The translations under genes were made by a program, and so were the position numbers. Source: Denitratimonas sp037478135 (GTDB lineage Bacteria > Pseudomonadota > Gammaproteobacteria > Xanthomonadales > Xanthomonadaceae). From it: DNA of 64,000 bases. The stretch is taken from positions 248,001-312,000 of the forward strand of contig NZ_JBBHDV010000002.1 of assembly GCF_037478135.1 (NCBI RefSeq), read 5' to 3'. Of the stretch, positions 1-8,217 are shown piece by piece. Position 1 is the first letter of the stretch. Each line of letters begins with the position of its first letter. The notes below the pieces were generated by a model. The model worked only from the letters and a program-made list of their open reading frames with translations. It did no database searches and was not told the DNA's origin.

Positions 1-75
1 TCGCGTACTCCTTGCAATCCCAGTCCCGGTTTCCGGGTTGAAAATGTTCAGTCATCGGTTTCTAGGAGTGTTGTC

Positions 76-285
76 ATGTCCGATCGTCAGACCGGCACAG
101 TCAAATGGTTCAACGACGCCAAGGGTTTCGGCTTCATCAGCCGCGAAGGTGGCGAGGATCTGTTCGTGCATTTCCGTGCCATCCAGGGCACCGGCTTCAA
201 GTCGCTGAAGGAAGGCCAGCAGGTTTCCTTCGTTGTGACCCAGGGCCCGAAGGGCTATCAGGCCGACCAGGTCGAACCACTCTGA
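76..285 (+). CDS. CspA-family cold-shock protein
   Basis: A 69-residue single cold-shock domain (OB fold) that binds single-stranded RNA/DNA and melts RNA structure in the cytoplasm. Both nucleic-acid motifs are present: RNP1 as KGFGFI (about residues 16-21) and RNP2 as LFVHF (about 29-33). The length is normal for the family. The ATG is preceded by a good Shine-Dalgarno sequence (AGGAG, 7 nt away). In E. coli the cold-shock gene near infA is cspD, so this copy may be the positional equivalent, but sequence alone cannot separate CspD from other Csp paralogues. A strong intrinsic terminator follows. Confidence 0.96.
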   Translation: MSDRQTGTVKWFNDAKGFGFISREGGEDLFVHFRAIQGTGFKSLKEGQQVSFVVTQGPKGYQADQVEPL

Positions 286-314
286 CACGGTTCTGGGATT
301 TTCCCGCGTGATGG

Positions 315-344
315 ATCGCCCGGCATTCGCCGGGCGATTTTTTT
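315..344 (+). terminator. Rho-independent terminator after the cold-shock gene
   Basis: A perfect 10-bp GC-rich stem (ATCGCCCGGC / GCCGGGCGAT) with a 4-nt ATTC loop is followed directly by seven T residues. It lies 30 nt after the cold-shock stop codon and should isolate that gene from the cytochrome gene. Confidence 0.93.
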
Positions 345-496
345 GTGCGATGCAGCGTGTTGCCAGGCGCGTGCCGCTGCCATGATCGCGCTGCAAAACT
401 TGTCCGGCAACTTCCTAGGAGGTGGGCACGAGGGGTCGGGGGACCCGAACTGCGAAAGGCCGGTAGCCGTTCTGGAAAACCTGCGGGGTAGCTCGG

Positions 497-2413
497 ATGC
501 GTGGATCGTGGCCTGGATGGACGGCGTTGCTGTTGCTGTTTTCCGTGGCGGCCTTTGCCTTGGACCTTCCCCGTGGCGTGGCGGGATTCGTCGATTTCAC
601 CCCGAAGGGCACCCAGCCCGGGCTGGCGCATGCGCTGCAAGGTTCGCAGGCCTGCACTGGTTGCCACGGCGGTGGACCGCAGGAAAACCACTATCCGGCC
701 AATGGCTGGTCCGGCTCGATGATGGCCAATGCCACGCGCGATCCGCTGTTCTGGGCGGCACTGGACGTGGCCAACGCCGATGGTGCGGCGAACGGCGCCG
801 AAGGCATCGGTGAGTGGTGCCTGCGCTGTCATACGCCAAAAGGCTGGTACGAAGGCCGGGTGCGCAAGACCGTTGCGATACCACCCGGGCAGGAACCATT
901 GCCCGGCGAAACGGTGGAGGGCTTCCAGGGCTGCCTGCTGGAAGGTGGGCCGGACAGTTTCGACACGTCCGAAAGCGATTATGGCGGCGTTGGCTGCCAT
1001 GCCTGCCATCGGCTGATGGAGCAGGGTCCGCTCGGGCAGCCCTTGATGAGCGGCAATGCCGACATCTGGCTCGATGACGGAGATTGCGACGGCTGGGGCG
1101 AACCCTGCCGTCGCGGGCCTTATTCCTATCCGCATGTGTTGCCCGCCCCTGGTGGCACGTACACCGCGCCCCATGCCTGGAAGCATTCCGCGCTGCACAG
1201 CGACAGCGCGATGTGCGGAAGCTGTCATGACGTGACCTCGCCGACGCTGGAATCCGGCCCGTTCCGCACCCTGATCCTGGCCAACGGCACGCCGCAGGGG
1301 CAGGACACCGGCCTGGCCTTCCCGGTCGAACGCACCTACAGCGAATGGCGGCACAGCGGCTATGCCTCGACCCTGTTCCGCGACGGCATGGAGCCTGGTG
1401 GCGATGCCGTACCCGGCAAGGTCATCGCACGCACGGAACATTGCCAGCACTGCCATATGCGTCAGGCTGAAGCGCCGACCTGGGATCCGAAGGCGCCATT
1501 GATGGCCTGTACCAGTGGCCCGGATCGCACTGGAAATCTGCCCACGCACGAGTTTGTCGGTGGCAACGCCTGGATTCCGCAGGTGCTCAAGGGCGAATAC
1601 CCGTTTCTGTACCGCGACGAGGCTTTTGACCGCACTTCGGCCTGGGCCACGCAAATGTTGGCCGAGCGCACCGCGCAGCTGGAAACGCGGGCCACTCGCA
1701 GTGGCTCGGGGCTCGCGGTGCAGGTCAAGGTGACCAATCTGGCCGGGCACAAGCTGCCGACCGGTTATGGCGAAGGCCGCCGCATGTGGCTGGATGTCGA
1801 TGTGCGCGATGCCGATGGCGTATCGCTGTGGCGCAACGGCGCATTCGATCCGGACAGTGGCGATCTCGCCATTGATGCGCAGACCAGGGTCTACGAGATC
1901 AAGCAGGGCCTGTGGGATGAAAGTATTGGAGCTTGCCGCACCACGGATGGGCAGGGCCGCAGCATCTTCCATTTCGCGCTCAACAACTGCGTGGCCAAGG
2001 ACAACCGCATCCCGCCGCTGGGCTTCACTGGCGGCAACGATCCGGAAACAGCCAGCTATGCCTACAGCTATCCGGAAACCGCGCCCGGCTCTGGTGTCAG
2101 CATCAATTTCGACATCGCCAGCTACACCGTGCCGTTGCCGGAAGGCGTCGCCTGGCCGGTGACGGTGGAGGCGAAGCTCAGATTCCAGATCGCGAGCAGG
2201 GAGTACATCGAATTCCTTCGCGATCAGGCGGTGGAACGCGGTTTCCAGCCGGAAAATGATCTGTGCGCCGATGGTCCGGGCCGACCCTTCAGCGTTGGTC
2301 CGCAGGATCGCACGCGGGGCCAGTACATGTACGACCTTTGGGAAAACCCGACCTATGGTCGCTCGCCACCACTGGATGCCGGCCAGCACGCGGTGACGGT
2401 GGCCGGGCCATGA
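497..2413 (+). CDS. Periplasmic pentahaem cytochrome c family protein
   Basis: A 638-residue exported protein with a signal peptide (hydrophobic stretch about residues 8-21). Five CxxCH haem c sites are visible at residues 53-57, 108-112, 167-171, 240-244 and 316-320, all in the N-terminal half. The C-terminal half has no haem site and carries a GHKLPTG motif (about 418-424), seen in the beta-sandwich of several multihaem cytochromes. It is predicted to carry electrons in the periplasm; the partner and substrate are not evident. It is followed within 70 nt by a second exported protein, probably in the same transcript. The Shine-Dalgarno is weak, so the exact start is less certain than the reading frame. 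Confidence 0.85.
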   Translation: MRGSWPGWTALLLLFSVAAFALDLPRGVAGFVDFTPKGTQPGLAHALQGSQACTGCHGGGPQENHYPANGWSGSMMANATRDPLFWAALDVANADGAANGAEGIGEWCLRCHTPKGWYEGRVRKTVAIPPGQEPLPGETVEGFQGCLLEGGPDSFDTSESDYGGVGCHACHRLMEQGPLGQPLMSGNADIWLDDGDCDGWGEPCRRGPYSYPHVLPAPGGTYTAPHAWKHSALHSDSAMCGSCHDVTSPTLESGPFRTLILANGTPQGQDTGLAFPVERTYSEWRHSGYASTLFRDGMEPGGDAVPGKVIARTEHCQHCHMRQAEAPTWDPKAPLMACTSGPDRTGNLPTHEFVGGNAWIPQVLKGEYPFLYRDEAFDRTSAWATQMLAERTAQLETRATRSGSGLAVQVKVTNLAGHKLPTGYGEGRRMWLDVDVRDADGVSLWRNGAFDPDSGDLAIDAQTRVYEIKQGLWDESIGACRTTDGQGRSIFHFALNNCVAKDNRIPPLGFTGGNDPETASYAYSYPETAPGSGVSINFDIASYTVPLPEGVAWPVTVEAKLRFQIASREYIEFLRDQAVERGFQPENDLCADGPGRPFSVGPQDRTRGQYMYDLWENPTYGRSPPLDAGQHAVTVAGP

Positions 2414-2483
2414 AAACTCAGGGGAAGGAGCCATGCCCTGGCGCGAATGCACGCCCAACGGGCGGACGATCTGGAGTGCTGAA

Positions 2484-4616
2484 GTGAAGCGATATCCCGA
2501 GTTCCTTTGTCCCACCCTGCTGGCTGCTGCGCTGGCGGTGGTGGTGCCGCTCACCCATGCTGAAACCGTGGAACAGCCGGGGACCGGCGCTGCGGCGGTT
2601 GCAGCTGTCGACCAGGCCCGCTGGAAAATCTGGGGCGGCCAGGCCCGTTTCCGCTGGAACCGCGATCTGATGTCGGACCTGGGTATCGACGTATCGCCCG
2701 CGATCGGGGGCGGCAAAGCCGATGTCTACGGGCGTGAGCAGTTTGCGGTTGCCGAGGCATCGGCGCTGGACCTTGCGATCCGCGATGGCGCTTTTGCCGG
2801 ATTTACCGGTGGTTCGCTGACCCTCCGTGGCGGCTTCGATCTGCAACTGGGCGATGAACGCATCCTCCTGCGGGATGTGCGCCTGGTGCCGCGCGCGGAC
2901 AACGGCTTCGTGCTCGATGTGCTGACGGCCGACGGCAACGCGTGGTTCTACATCGACCGGATGATGTACGAAATCGAAGGCGAGGCCGCGCCGCAGCTAT
3001 CGATCCAGACCATGGATCTGCGGGTGGCGCCGGCGCTGGCGCGGCGTCTGGGCATGTCGGAGGCGGAAGGTCTGGCGGTGGCCGATCTCACATTGCACGC
3101 CAGACTGCATGTCGATGGCGAGGCCGCGCCGCTTGCCAGTGCCAAGGGTACGGTGTCGCGCTGGCCCGGCAAGCCGGTGCCCGGCACCATGCCGCAGCAA
3201 TACTACGAGGCGGATGTGCTGATGCACTATTTTTCTGCGCAGTACAGCCGTAAAAGTCCCGATGCGAGCGGGCCGTCGGGCAGTGGCAAGGTGGTATTCA
3301 CCCCGTCCTCGACGCTGCGCAACAACCGCAACGACGGCACCATCCGTGTGACGACGCCGTGTGCTGCTGCACCCTGTCCCGCAGGAGAGCCCGGCGGCAT
3401 GCTGGCTGATCCACTGGGCAGCAGCGAGGCGTTGTATGCGGCCGATGTCGCTTGGCACCAGAAGTTCACCGGCAATTTCGCGCCCTACGACAACGATCAG
3501 CATCCGTACCTGATCTGGAACCTGTATCGCATCGATGCCCAGGGCCGGATCGATCAGGTCGGCCGTTCCGGCGTCAAGCATGCCTTCCTGACGGTCAACA
3601 CCGCCTGCGACGCCCATCCCGGTTCCGGGCACATCCTCGGGCGCGGCTGTGCCGATACCTACGGCGTGGGAAACAACGATTCGGTCGGAGATCTCGGCCC
3701 GCGCAGCGAGATCATTCCGGCCACCGGGGAGTGGGGGCGGTGCGGCTCGGTGTTCGATCGTGATTGCAACGGCATCAGGGATAGCGGCTCACCCTGCTCG
3801 AATCTTCCGGGAATGACGGATTGCACGTTCTGGGCCTATCGCCTCCAGGTTGATGAGCGCGATATCAGCCCCGTGCAGAACCCCGGTGCCAGCTACTGGT
3901 TCGAGTCCTGGTACGTCGTTCGTGACGACATCAATATCTACAACACGATGCAGACGCGTCCGGCCACGTTCACCTGGAGCGGCAGCGTGTGGAATGTTGG
4001 CAACGGGCCAGGCTCGGAGCTGCAACTTGGCCCGGCCATCGACCGCTGGTTGCCGCGCGGCACCGCTACCGCGACCGAGCACAGTGCAGATATCGAAAGC
4101 GAACACGGCCAGGCCCGGCTGGCGGTCAAGGTGGTGCCGCTGGACGGTGGTGGTTGGCGCTATGACTACGTGCTGGCGAACTTCGATTTCGCCGTGGCCG
4201 AGATCCAGTACAGGGATGGGCAGAGCGGCGACCCGAACAAGCTGGAAGTGCTGTCCAACGCCGGTTTCACCCGTTTCGAAGTTGAAACTGAAGGGCCGGT
4301 GCCGGTCAGTGCGAACGGCTTCTCCGATGGTGACCGGATTCCGGCGAACGACTGGAGCTTCAGTCAAACCGCCGGGCGTCTGGCCTGGGCGCCTTCCGGT
4401 CGGCAGCCTGTCGGTGCCGTCGCCAACTCGCTGGACTGGGGCACGATGTTCCGCTTCAGCGTGGAAAGCGATGCGGCACCTGTACCCGGTGTGGCACGGC
4501 TGCATGCGCCCAAGGGTGAGGTGATCGAGGTGGCGACCCTGGTTCCCGCTACGAATGAGCCCGGCGAGCCACCGATGTTTGCCGATGGTTTTGAGCAGCT
4601 GCCGCTGCCGGAATGA
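2484..4616 (+). CDS. Secreted protein of unknown function with C-terminal DGFE tail
   Basis: No family is recognised. The GTG start at 2484 gives a clean signal peptide (MKRYPEF then a hydrophobic run, cleavage near THA/ET) and has GGAG 7 nt upstream. An in-frame ATG at 2433 would add 17 residues before the signal peptide and has poor Shine-Dalgarno spacing. The mature protein (about 680 residues) is rich in Gly, Asp and Trp, has scattered Cys pairs, and looks beta-rich. It ends FADGFEQLPLPE. A tail of the form F-x-D-G-F-E recurs at the ends of extracellular proteins in Lysobacterales and suggests export to the cell surface or medium. It is probably co-transcribed with the pentahaem cytochrome. 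Confidence 0.75.
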   Translation: MKRYPEFLCPTLLAAALAVVVPLTHAETVEQPGTGAAAVAAVDQARWKIWGGQARFRWNRDLMSDLGIDVSPAIGGGKADVYGREQFAVAEASALDLAIRDGAFAGFTGGSLTLRGGFDLQLGDERILLRDVRLVPRADNGFVLDVLTADGNAWFYIDRMMYEIEGEAAPQLSIQTMDLRVAPALARRLGMSEAEGLAVADLTLHARLHVDGEAAPLASAKGTVSRWPGKPVPGTMPQQYYEADVLMHYFSAQYSRKSPDASGPSGSGKVVFTPSSTLRNNRNDGTIRVTTPCAAAPCPAGEPGGMLADPLGSSEALYAADVAWHQKFTGNFAPYDNDQHPYLIWNLYRIDAQGRIDQVGRSGVKHAFLTVNTACDAHPGSGHILGRGCADTYGVGNNDSVGDLGPRSEIIPATGEWGRCGSVFDRDCNGIRDSGSPCSNLPGMTDCTFWAYRLQVDERDISPVQNPGASYWFESWYVVRDDINIYNTMQTRPATFTWSGSVWNVGNGPGSELQLGPAIDRWLPRGTATATEHSADIESEHGQARLAVKVVPLDGGGWRYDYVLANFDFAVAEIQYRDGQSGDPNKLEVLSNAGFTRFEVETEGPVPVSANGFSDGDRIPANDWSFSQTAGRLAWAPSGRQPVGAVANSLDWGTMFRFSVESDAAPVPGVARLHAPKGEVIEVATLVPATNEPGEPPMFADGFEQLPLPE

Positions 4617-4644
4617 TGCTGGCGGTGAATTTCGGACACGCAAA

Positions 4645-4675
4645 AGAAGGCGGGGGCTCTGGGCTCCCGCCTTCT
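4645..4675 (-). terminator. Intrinsic terminator, mainly for infA
   Basis: An inverted repeat GAAGGCGGG / CCCGCCTTC separated by about 11 nt. Read on the minus strand the stem is followed by TTTT, as expected for a terminator of infA, which ends 40 nt away. On the plus strand the T-run is poor, so it is at best a weak terminator for the gene ending at 4616. Confidence 0.75.
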
Positions 4676-4715
4676 CATTGTCTGATGTCCGCTGGCGCGC
4701 CTGGCGCCGTGCGGG

Positions 4716-4934
4716 TCACTTCATCCGGTAGGTGATGCGGCCCTTGGTCAGATCGTAGGGCGTCATTTCGACCTTGACCTTGTCGCCGGTCAGGATGCGG
4801 ATGTAGTTCTTGCGCATGCGCCCGGAGATGTGTGCGGTCACGACGTGACCGTTCTCCAGCTGCACGCGGAACATGGTGTTGGGCAGGGTTTCGAGGACCG
4901 AGCCTTCCATTTCGATGGAATCGTCTTTTGACAT
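4716..4934 (-). CDS. infA: Translation initiation factor IF-1
   Basis: A 72-residue S1-type OB-fold protein, the standard length of IF-1. It binds the ribosomal A site during initiation together with IF-2 and IF-3. Family-diagnostic stretches are MEGSVLETLPN, FRVQLENGHVV and GDKVKVEMTPYDLTKGRI. The ATG at 4934 is the conserved family start (MSKDD). As in E. coli, aat lies immediately upstream on the same strand. The usual clpA neighbour on the other side is absent here. Confidence 0.98.
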   Translation of the reverse strand: MSKDDSIEMEGSVLETLPNTMFRVQLENGHVVTAHISGRMRKNYIRILTGDKVKVEMTPYDLTKGRITYRMK

Positions 4935-4998
4935 TCGTTCTTTGGTTTGGGGCAATGCGGCGGAAAATCCGCTCCCCAGTATCGCATGGTTGTGGCTT

Positions 4999-5727
4999 TC
5001 ATGCCAGATCCGCCGGACGAAGGCCTCGCAAGAGGCCTTGCCAGTTATCCGGCGGCAATGCACCGGACGGGTCCGGTTGACGCAGGATCGCCAGATAGTC
5101 GCGTCGCGCAAGCTGTCTGGCGCCGAGCGTGGCCAGATGCGGGGTATGCATCTGCGCATCGAGCCAGCCGGTGCCGTGCTTGTGAAGAAGGTGGCACAGT
5201 GCAGCCAGTGCGACCTTCGAGGCGCCGCTACGATGGCTGAACATGGATTCGCCGCAGAAAACGTTGCCAGCCATGACACCGTAGATGCCGCCCACCAGCG
5301 TGCCGTTTTCGAACACTTCCAGCGAATGTGCATGGCCGAGCTGGTGCAGTTGCTGATAGGCCTGACGCATCGGGGCCGTGATCCAGGTACCGTTCTGGCC
5401 GGGGCGCGGGGTGTCGGCGCAGGCCGCGACCACGTGGGAAAACACGGTATCCAGCCGCAGTTCCCAGTCCAGCCGGCGCAGCTCGCGGCGGAAGCGGCGC
5501 GACAGGTGCAGGGCGCCGGTGTCGAACACGGTACGCGGATCCGGTGACCACCACAGGATCGGATCGCCTTCGGAAAACCACGGGAAGATGCCATGGCGAT
5601 AGGCGTTCATCAGCCGCTGCGGCGACAGATCACCGCCCCAGGCGAGCAGGCCGTCGGGTTCGGTGCGGGCGCGTTCGGCCGGCGGGAATGGCGCGGCCGG
5701 GTCGGGATCAAGGCGTGGCAGATGCAT
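4999..5727 (-). CDS. aat: Leucyl/phenylalanyl-tRNA--protein transferase
   Basis: Transfers Leu or Phe from aminoacyl-tRNA to N-terminal Lys/Arg of proteins, making substrates for ClpS/ClpAP through the N-degron pathway. Recognised by the N-terminal PDPAAPFPPAE, the block GLLAWGGDLSPQRLMNAYRHGIFPWF and the later FCGESMFS motif. The ATG at 5727 (242 aa) is chosen because it begins at the conserved region; a GTG at 5760 would add 11 poorly conserved residues. The gene overlaps the end of the upstream acetyltransferase gene by about 20 nt, so the two are probably translated from one transcript. Its ClpSA partners are not in the window. Confidence 0.95.
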   Translation of the reverse strand: MHLPRLDPDPAAPFPPAERARTEPDGLLAWGGDLSPQRLMNAYRHGIFPWFSEGDPILWWSPDPRTVFDTGALHLSRRFRRELRRLDWELRLDTVFSHVVAACADTPRPGQNGTWITAPMRQAYQQLHQLGHAHSLEVFENGTLVGGIYGVMAGNVFCGESMFSHRSGASKVALAALCHLLHKHGTGWLDAQMHTPHLATLGARQLARRDYLAILRQPDPSGALPPDNWQGLLRGLRPADLA

Positions 5728-6844
5728 CGCGGAAGGGAGAGTGTTGTTGCAGCAGGTCACGATAGCGCAGCACCTGCTCGCGCTCGCTCGCGCACCATGG
5801 CGCCAGCGCCTGCGAGAAGGTGGAATGGGCGACGAAATGCCGGCTGTAGGTCAGTTCCGGCAGGAAGCCGCGCGCCAGTTTGTGTTCGCCCTGTGCGCCG
5901 GGTTCGAAGCGTTGCAGCCCTTCGCGCAGGCAGTAGTCGATGCCCTGGTAGTAGCAGGTTTCAAAGTGCAGGCCGGGGCTCTGATGCTCGCTGCCCCAGT
6001 AGCGTCCGTACAGCGTGTCGGCGCTGCGCAAGCACAGTGCGCCGGCCACGCTGCGGCCTTCGTGTTCGGCCAGGATCAGCACCAGCGCGCGCGGCATCGT
6101 GCGCGCCAGATGCTGGAAGAAGGCCAGCGTCAGCGCCGGTGAATTGCCCTTGTCGGCAAAGGTCAGGCAATAGAAATCGTGCATCGCGGCCAGGTCTTCG
6201 GCACTGGCCTCGTCGCCATGAACGATGCGGAACGAATAACCGTCACGGTGGACCCTTTCGCGTTCCTGACGGATCGCCTTGCGGCGCTTGTGCGTCATCG
6301 CGTTGAGGAAATCGGGGAAATCCCGCCAGCCCTGATGGTGCCAGTGGAACTGTACGTCCAGACGCGCCAGCCAGCTGTCATCCAGCGCGCCTGTTTCCTC
6401 TTCTGGCAGGAAGTTCACATGCAGCGAGGACCAGCCCCACGCCTGGCACTGCCGCTGCATCGCGACGACGAGCTGCTGGCGGGCCTCATCGGATGCGGCC
6501 AGCAGGCGCGGACCGGTGACTGGCGAATAGGGCACGGCGACCAGCCACTTGGGGAAATAGTCGCGTCCGGTCTGGACGAAGGCCGCCGCCCAGGCGTGAT
6601 CGAACACGAATTCGCCGTGCGAGTTGTCCTTGCGGTAGGCCGGTGCCGCCGCGATCAGCTCGCCGTCGCGCTGCAGCAGCGCGTGGCACGGTGTCCAGCC
6701 CCAGGCAGGACGCAGGCAGCCGCTTTGCTCCAGCCCGGACAGGAAGGCGTGCTGCACGAAGGGATTGTCACTTCCGTGCAGCGCATCCCATTGCGCGGCG
6801 GGCACGCTGGCCAGCGTGTCGGTCAGGATGAGTGATGCGGCCAC
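5708..6844 (-). CDS. FemAB-like GNAT acyltransferase (DUF482 / PF04339 family)
   Basis: A 378-residue soluble protein of the peptidogalycan-biosynthesis-like family, related to FemAB/GNAT acyltransferases. Typical features are the N-terminal NPFVQHAFLSGLEQSG block, the MTHKRRKAIRQERE motif mid-protein and the C-terminal FEPGAQGEHKLARGF motif, where the family is most conserved. The substrate is not known for this family. It is placed directly before aat, with overlapping ends, in the infA-aat-trxB neighbourhood usual for this order of bacteria. Confidence 0.87.
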   Translation of the reverse strand: MAASLILTDTLASVPAAQWDALHGSDNPFVQHAFLSGLEQSGCLRPAWGWTPCHALLQRDGELIAAAPAYRKDNSHGEFVFDHAWAAAFVQTGRDYFPKWLVAVPYSPVTGPRLLAASDEARQQLVVAMQRQCQAWGWSSLHVNFLPEEETGALDDSWLARLDVQFHWHHQGWRDFPDFLNAMTHKRRKAIRQERERVHRDGYSFRIVHGDEASAEDLAAMHDFYCLTFADKGNSPALTLAFFQHLARTMPRALVLILAEHEGRSVAGALCLRSADTLYGRYWGSEHQSPGLHFETCYYQGIDYCLREGLQRFEPGAQGEHKLARGFLPELTYSRHFVAHSTFSQALAPWCASEREQVLRYRDLLQQHSPFRDASATP

Positions 6845-6898
6845 GGCAAAGATTCGCGCAGGCGGTGAACCTTGAGTGTCATGCCGGTTTGGACAGGC

Positions 6899-7013
6899 GC
6901 GTTCCCTCTCCCCCGCGAGCGAGGAGAGGGTCAGGGTGAAGGGGCGAGCGGCGCAGGCGCGAGTGCTTTTTTCTTGTAGCTATCACGAAAACCCTCTCAT
7001 CCCAGCCCCGCTT
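6899..7013. repeat. Intergenic repeat, family member 1
   Basis: The stretch between the acetyltransferase and trxB (about 310 nt) has no gene. It contains a CCCTCTCC...GGAGAGGGTCAGGGTGAAGGGG element. An 18-nt piece, GCAGGCGCGAGTGCTTTT (6953-6970), recurs exactly but inverted at 14198-14215; the similarity continues over about 40 nt. A half-element CCCTCTCATCCCAGCCCC follows. Two relatives lie at 14138-14266 and 20706-20825. Confidence 0.75.
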
Positions 7014-7154
7014 CGCACCCAGCCTGCCGACTTTCATGTCAGCAGTTGCTCACAGGCTCGCAGTCTCGCTGCTCGAAACCCCTGTGTTTGGCCCCCGCAA
7101 GTGGGAAAGGCAGAAAAACTCCCCGCAACCTCAAGCGTGTCTTGAAACCCAACA

Positions 7155-8108
7155 TCAATCCGCCTGTTCGAGGAAACGCTCCGCATCCAGCGCCGCCATG
7201 CAACCGAAGCCGGCCGAGGTGATGGCCTGGCGGTAGATGTGGTCGGCCACGTCGCCGGCCGCGAACACGCCGGGCACGCTGGTGGCGGTGGCATTGCCGT
7301 TCTGGCCGGAATGGGTGATCAGATAGCCATCGCGCATATCGAGCTGGCCATCGAAGATCGCGGTGTTCGGGTGGTGGCCGATGGCGACGAAGAAACCCTG
7401 TATCTCGATCTCACGCGTGCTTTCGTCCGTGGTCGAACGCAGGCGCATGCCGGTGACACCATTGTCATCGCCCAGCACTTCCTCGACGGTGTGGTTCCAC
7501 ACCAGTTCGATCTTGCCGGCGGCGGCCTTCTCGAACAGCTTGTCCTGCATGATCTTCTCGGCCCGCAGGCTGTCGCGGCGGTGCACCAGATACACCTTGC
7601 GCGCCAGATTCGACAGGTACAGTGCCTCTTCCACCGCGGTGTTGCCGCCACCGATCACCGCGACATCCTGCTCACGGAAGAAGAAGCCGTCGCAGGTGGC
7701 GCAGGCCGAGACGCCGCGGCCCTTGAAGGCCTCTTCCGACGGCAGGCCAAGGTATTTGGCGGTGGCGCCGGTGGCGATGATCAGCGCGTCGCATGTGTAT
7801 TCGCCGCTGTCGCCGGTCAGCCGGAACGGGCGCTGCGACAGGTCGGCGGTGTGGATCTGGTCGAACACGATCTCGGTGTCGAAACGCTCGGCATGCGCCT
7901 GCATCCGCATCATCAGTTCCGGGCCCTGCACGCCCTGCGCATCGCCGGGCCAGTTGTCCACGTCGGTGGTGGTGGTCAATTGGCCGCCCTGCTGCAGGCC
8001 GGAAATCATCAGCGGCTTCAGGTTGGCGCGCGCGGCATACACGGCGGCGGTGTAGCCGGCCGGGCCGGAGCCCAGGATCAGGACGCGGGCGTGACGGGGT
8101 TGGCTCAT
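7155..8108 (-). CDS. trxB: Thioredoxin-disulfide reductase
   Basis: A 317-residue flavoprotein that uses NADPH to reduce thioredoxin. Visible in order are the FAD-binding GSGPAGYTAAVYAAR (about residues 13-27), GGQLTTTTDVDNWPG, the redox centre CATC (about 138-141), the NADPH-binding GGGNTAVEEALYLSNLA, and the C-terminal GVFAAGDVADHIYRQAITSAGFGCMAALDAE. The ATG at 8108 (MSQPRHARVLILGSGPAG) is the family start and has GAGG upstream; the frame stays open for 56 more codons but these are not conserved. Confidence 0.97.
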   Translation of the reverse strand: MSQPRHARVLILGSGPAGYTAAVYAARANLKPLMISGLQQGGQLTTTTDVDNWPGDAQGVQGPELMMRMQAHAERFDTEIVFDQIHTADLSQRPFRLTGDSGEYTCDALIIATGATAKYLGLPSEEAFKGRGVSACATCDGFFFREQDVAVIGGGNTAVEEALYLSNLARKVYLVHRRDSLRAEKIMQDKLFEKAAAGKIELVWNHTVEEVLGDDNGVTGMRLRSTTDESTREIEIQGFFVAIGHHPNTAIFDGQLDMRDGYLITHSGQNGNATATSVPGVFAAGDVADHIYRQAITSAGFGCMAALDAERFLEQAD

Positions 8109-8217
8109 GGTGCGGACCTCGGTGTCTGGAACAGGAAGCGGAAAGGAAGGGCGTGAATGCGGCCCGGACCGACAAGAATGGGGGCGTGCGGCCATGATGC
8201 AAGGCGGGTGGACGCCG

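Noticed and set aside
197..2716. 839-codon open frame on the minus strand opposite the cytochrome gene
   Set aside because: It is a shadow produced by high GC at third positions. It has no recognisable domain, is Arg/Ala/Pro-rich, and lies opposite a gene with five haem motifs.
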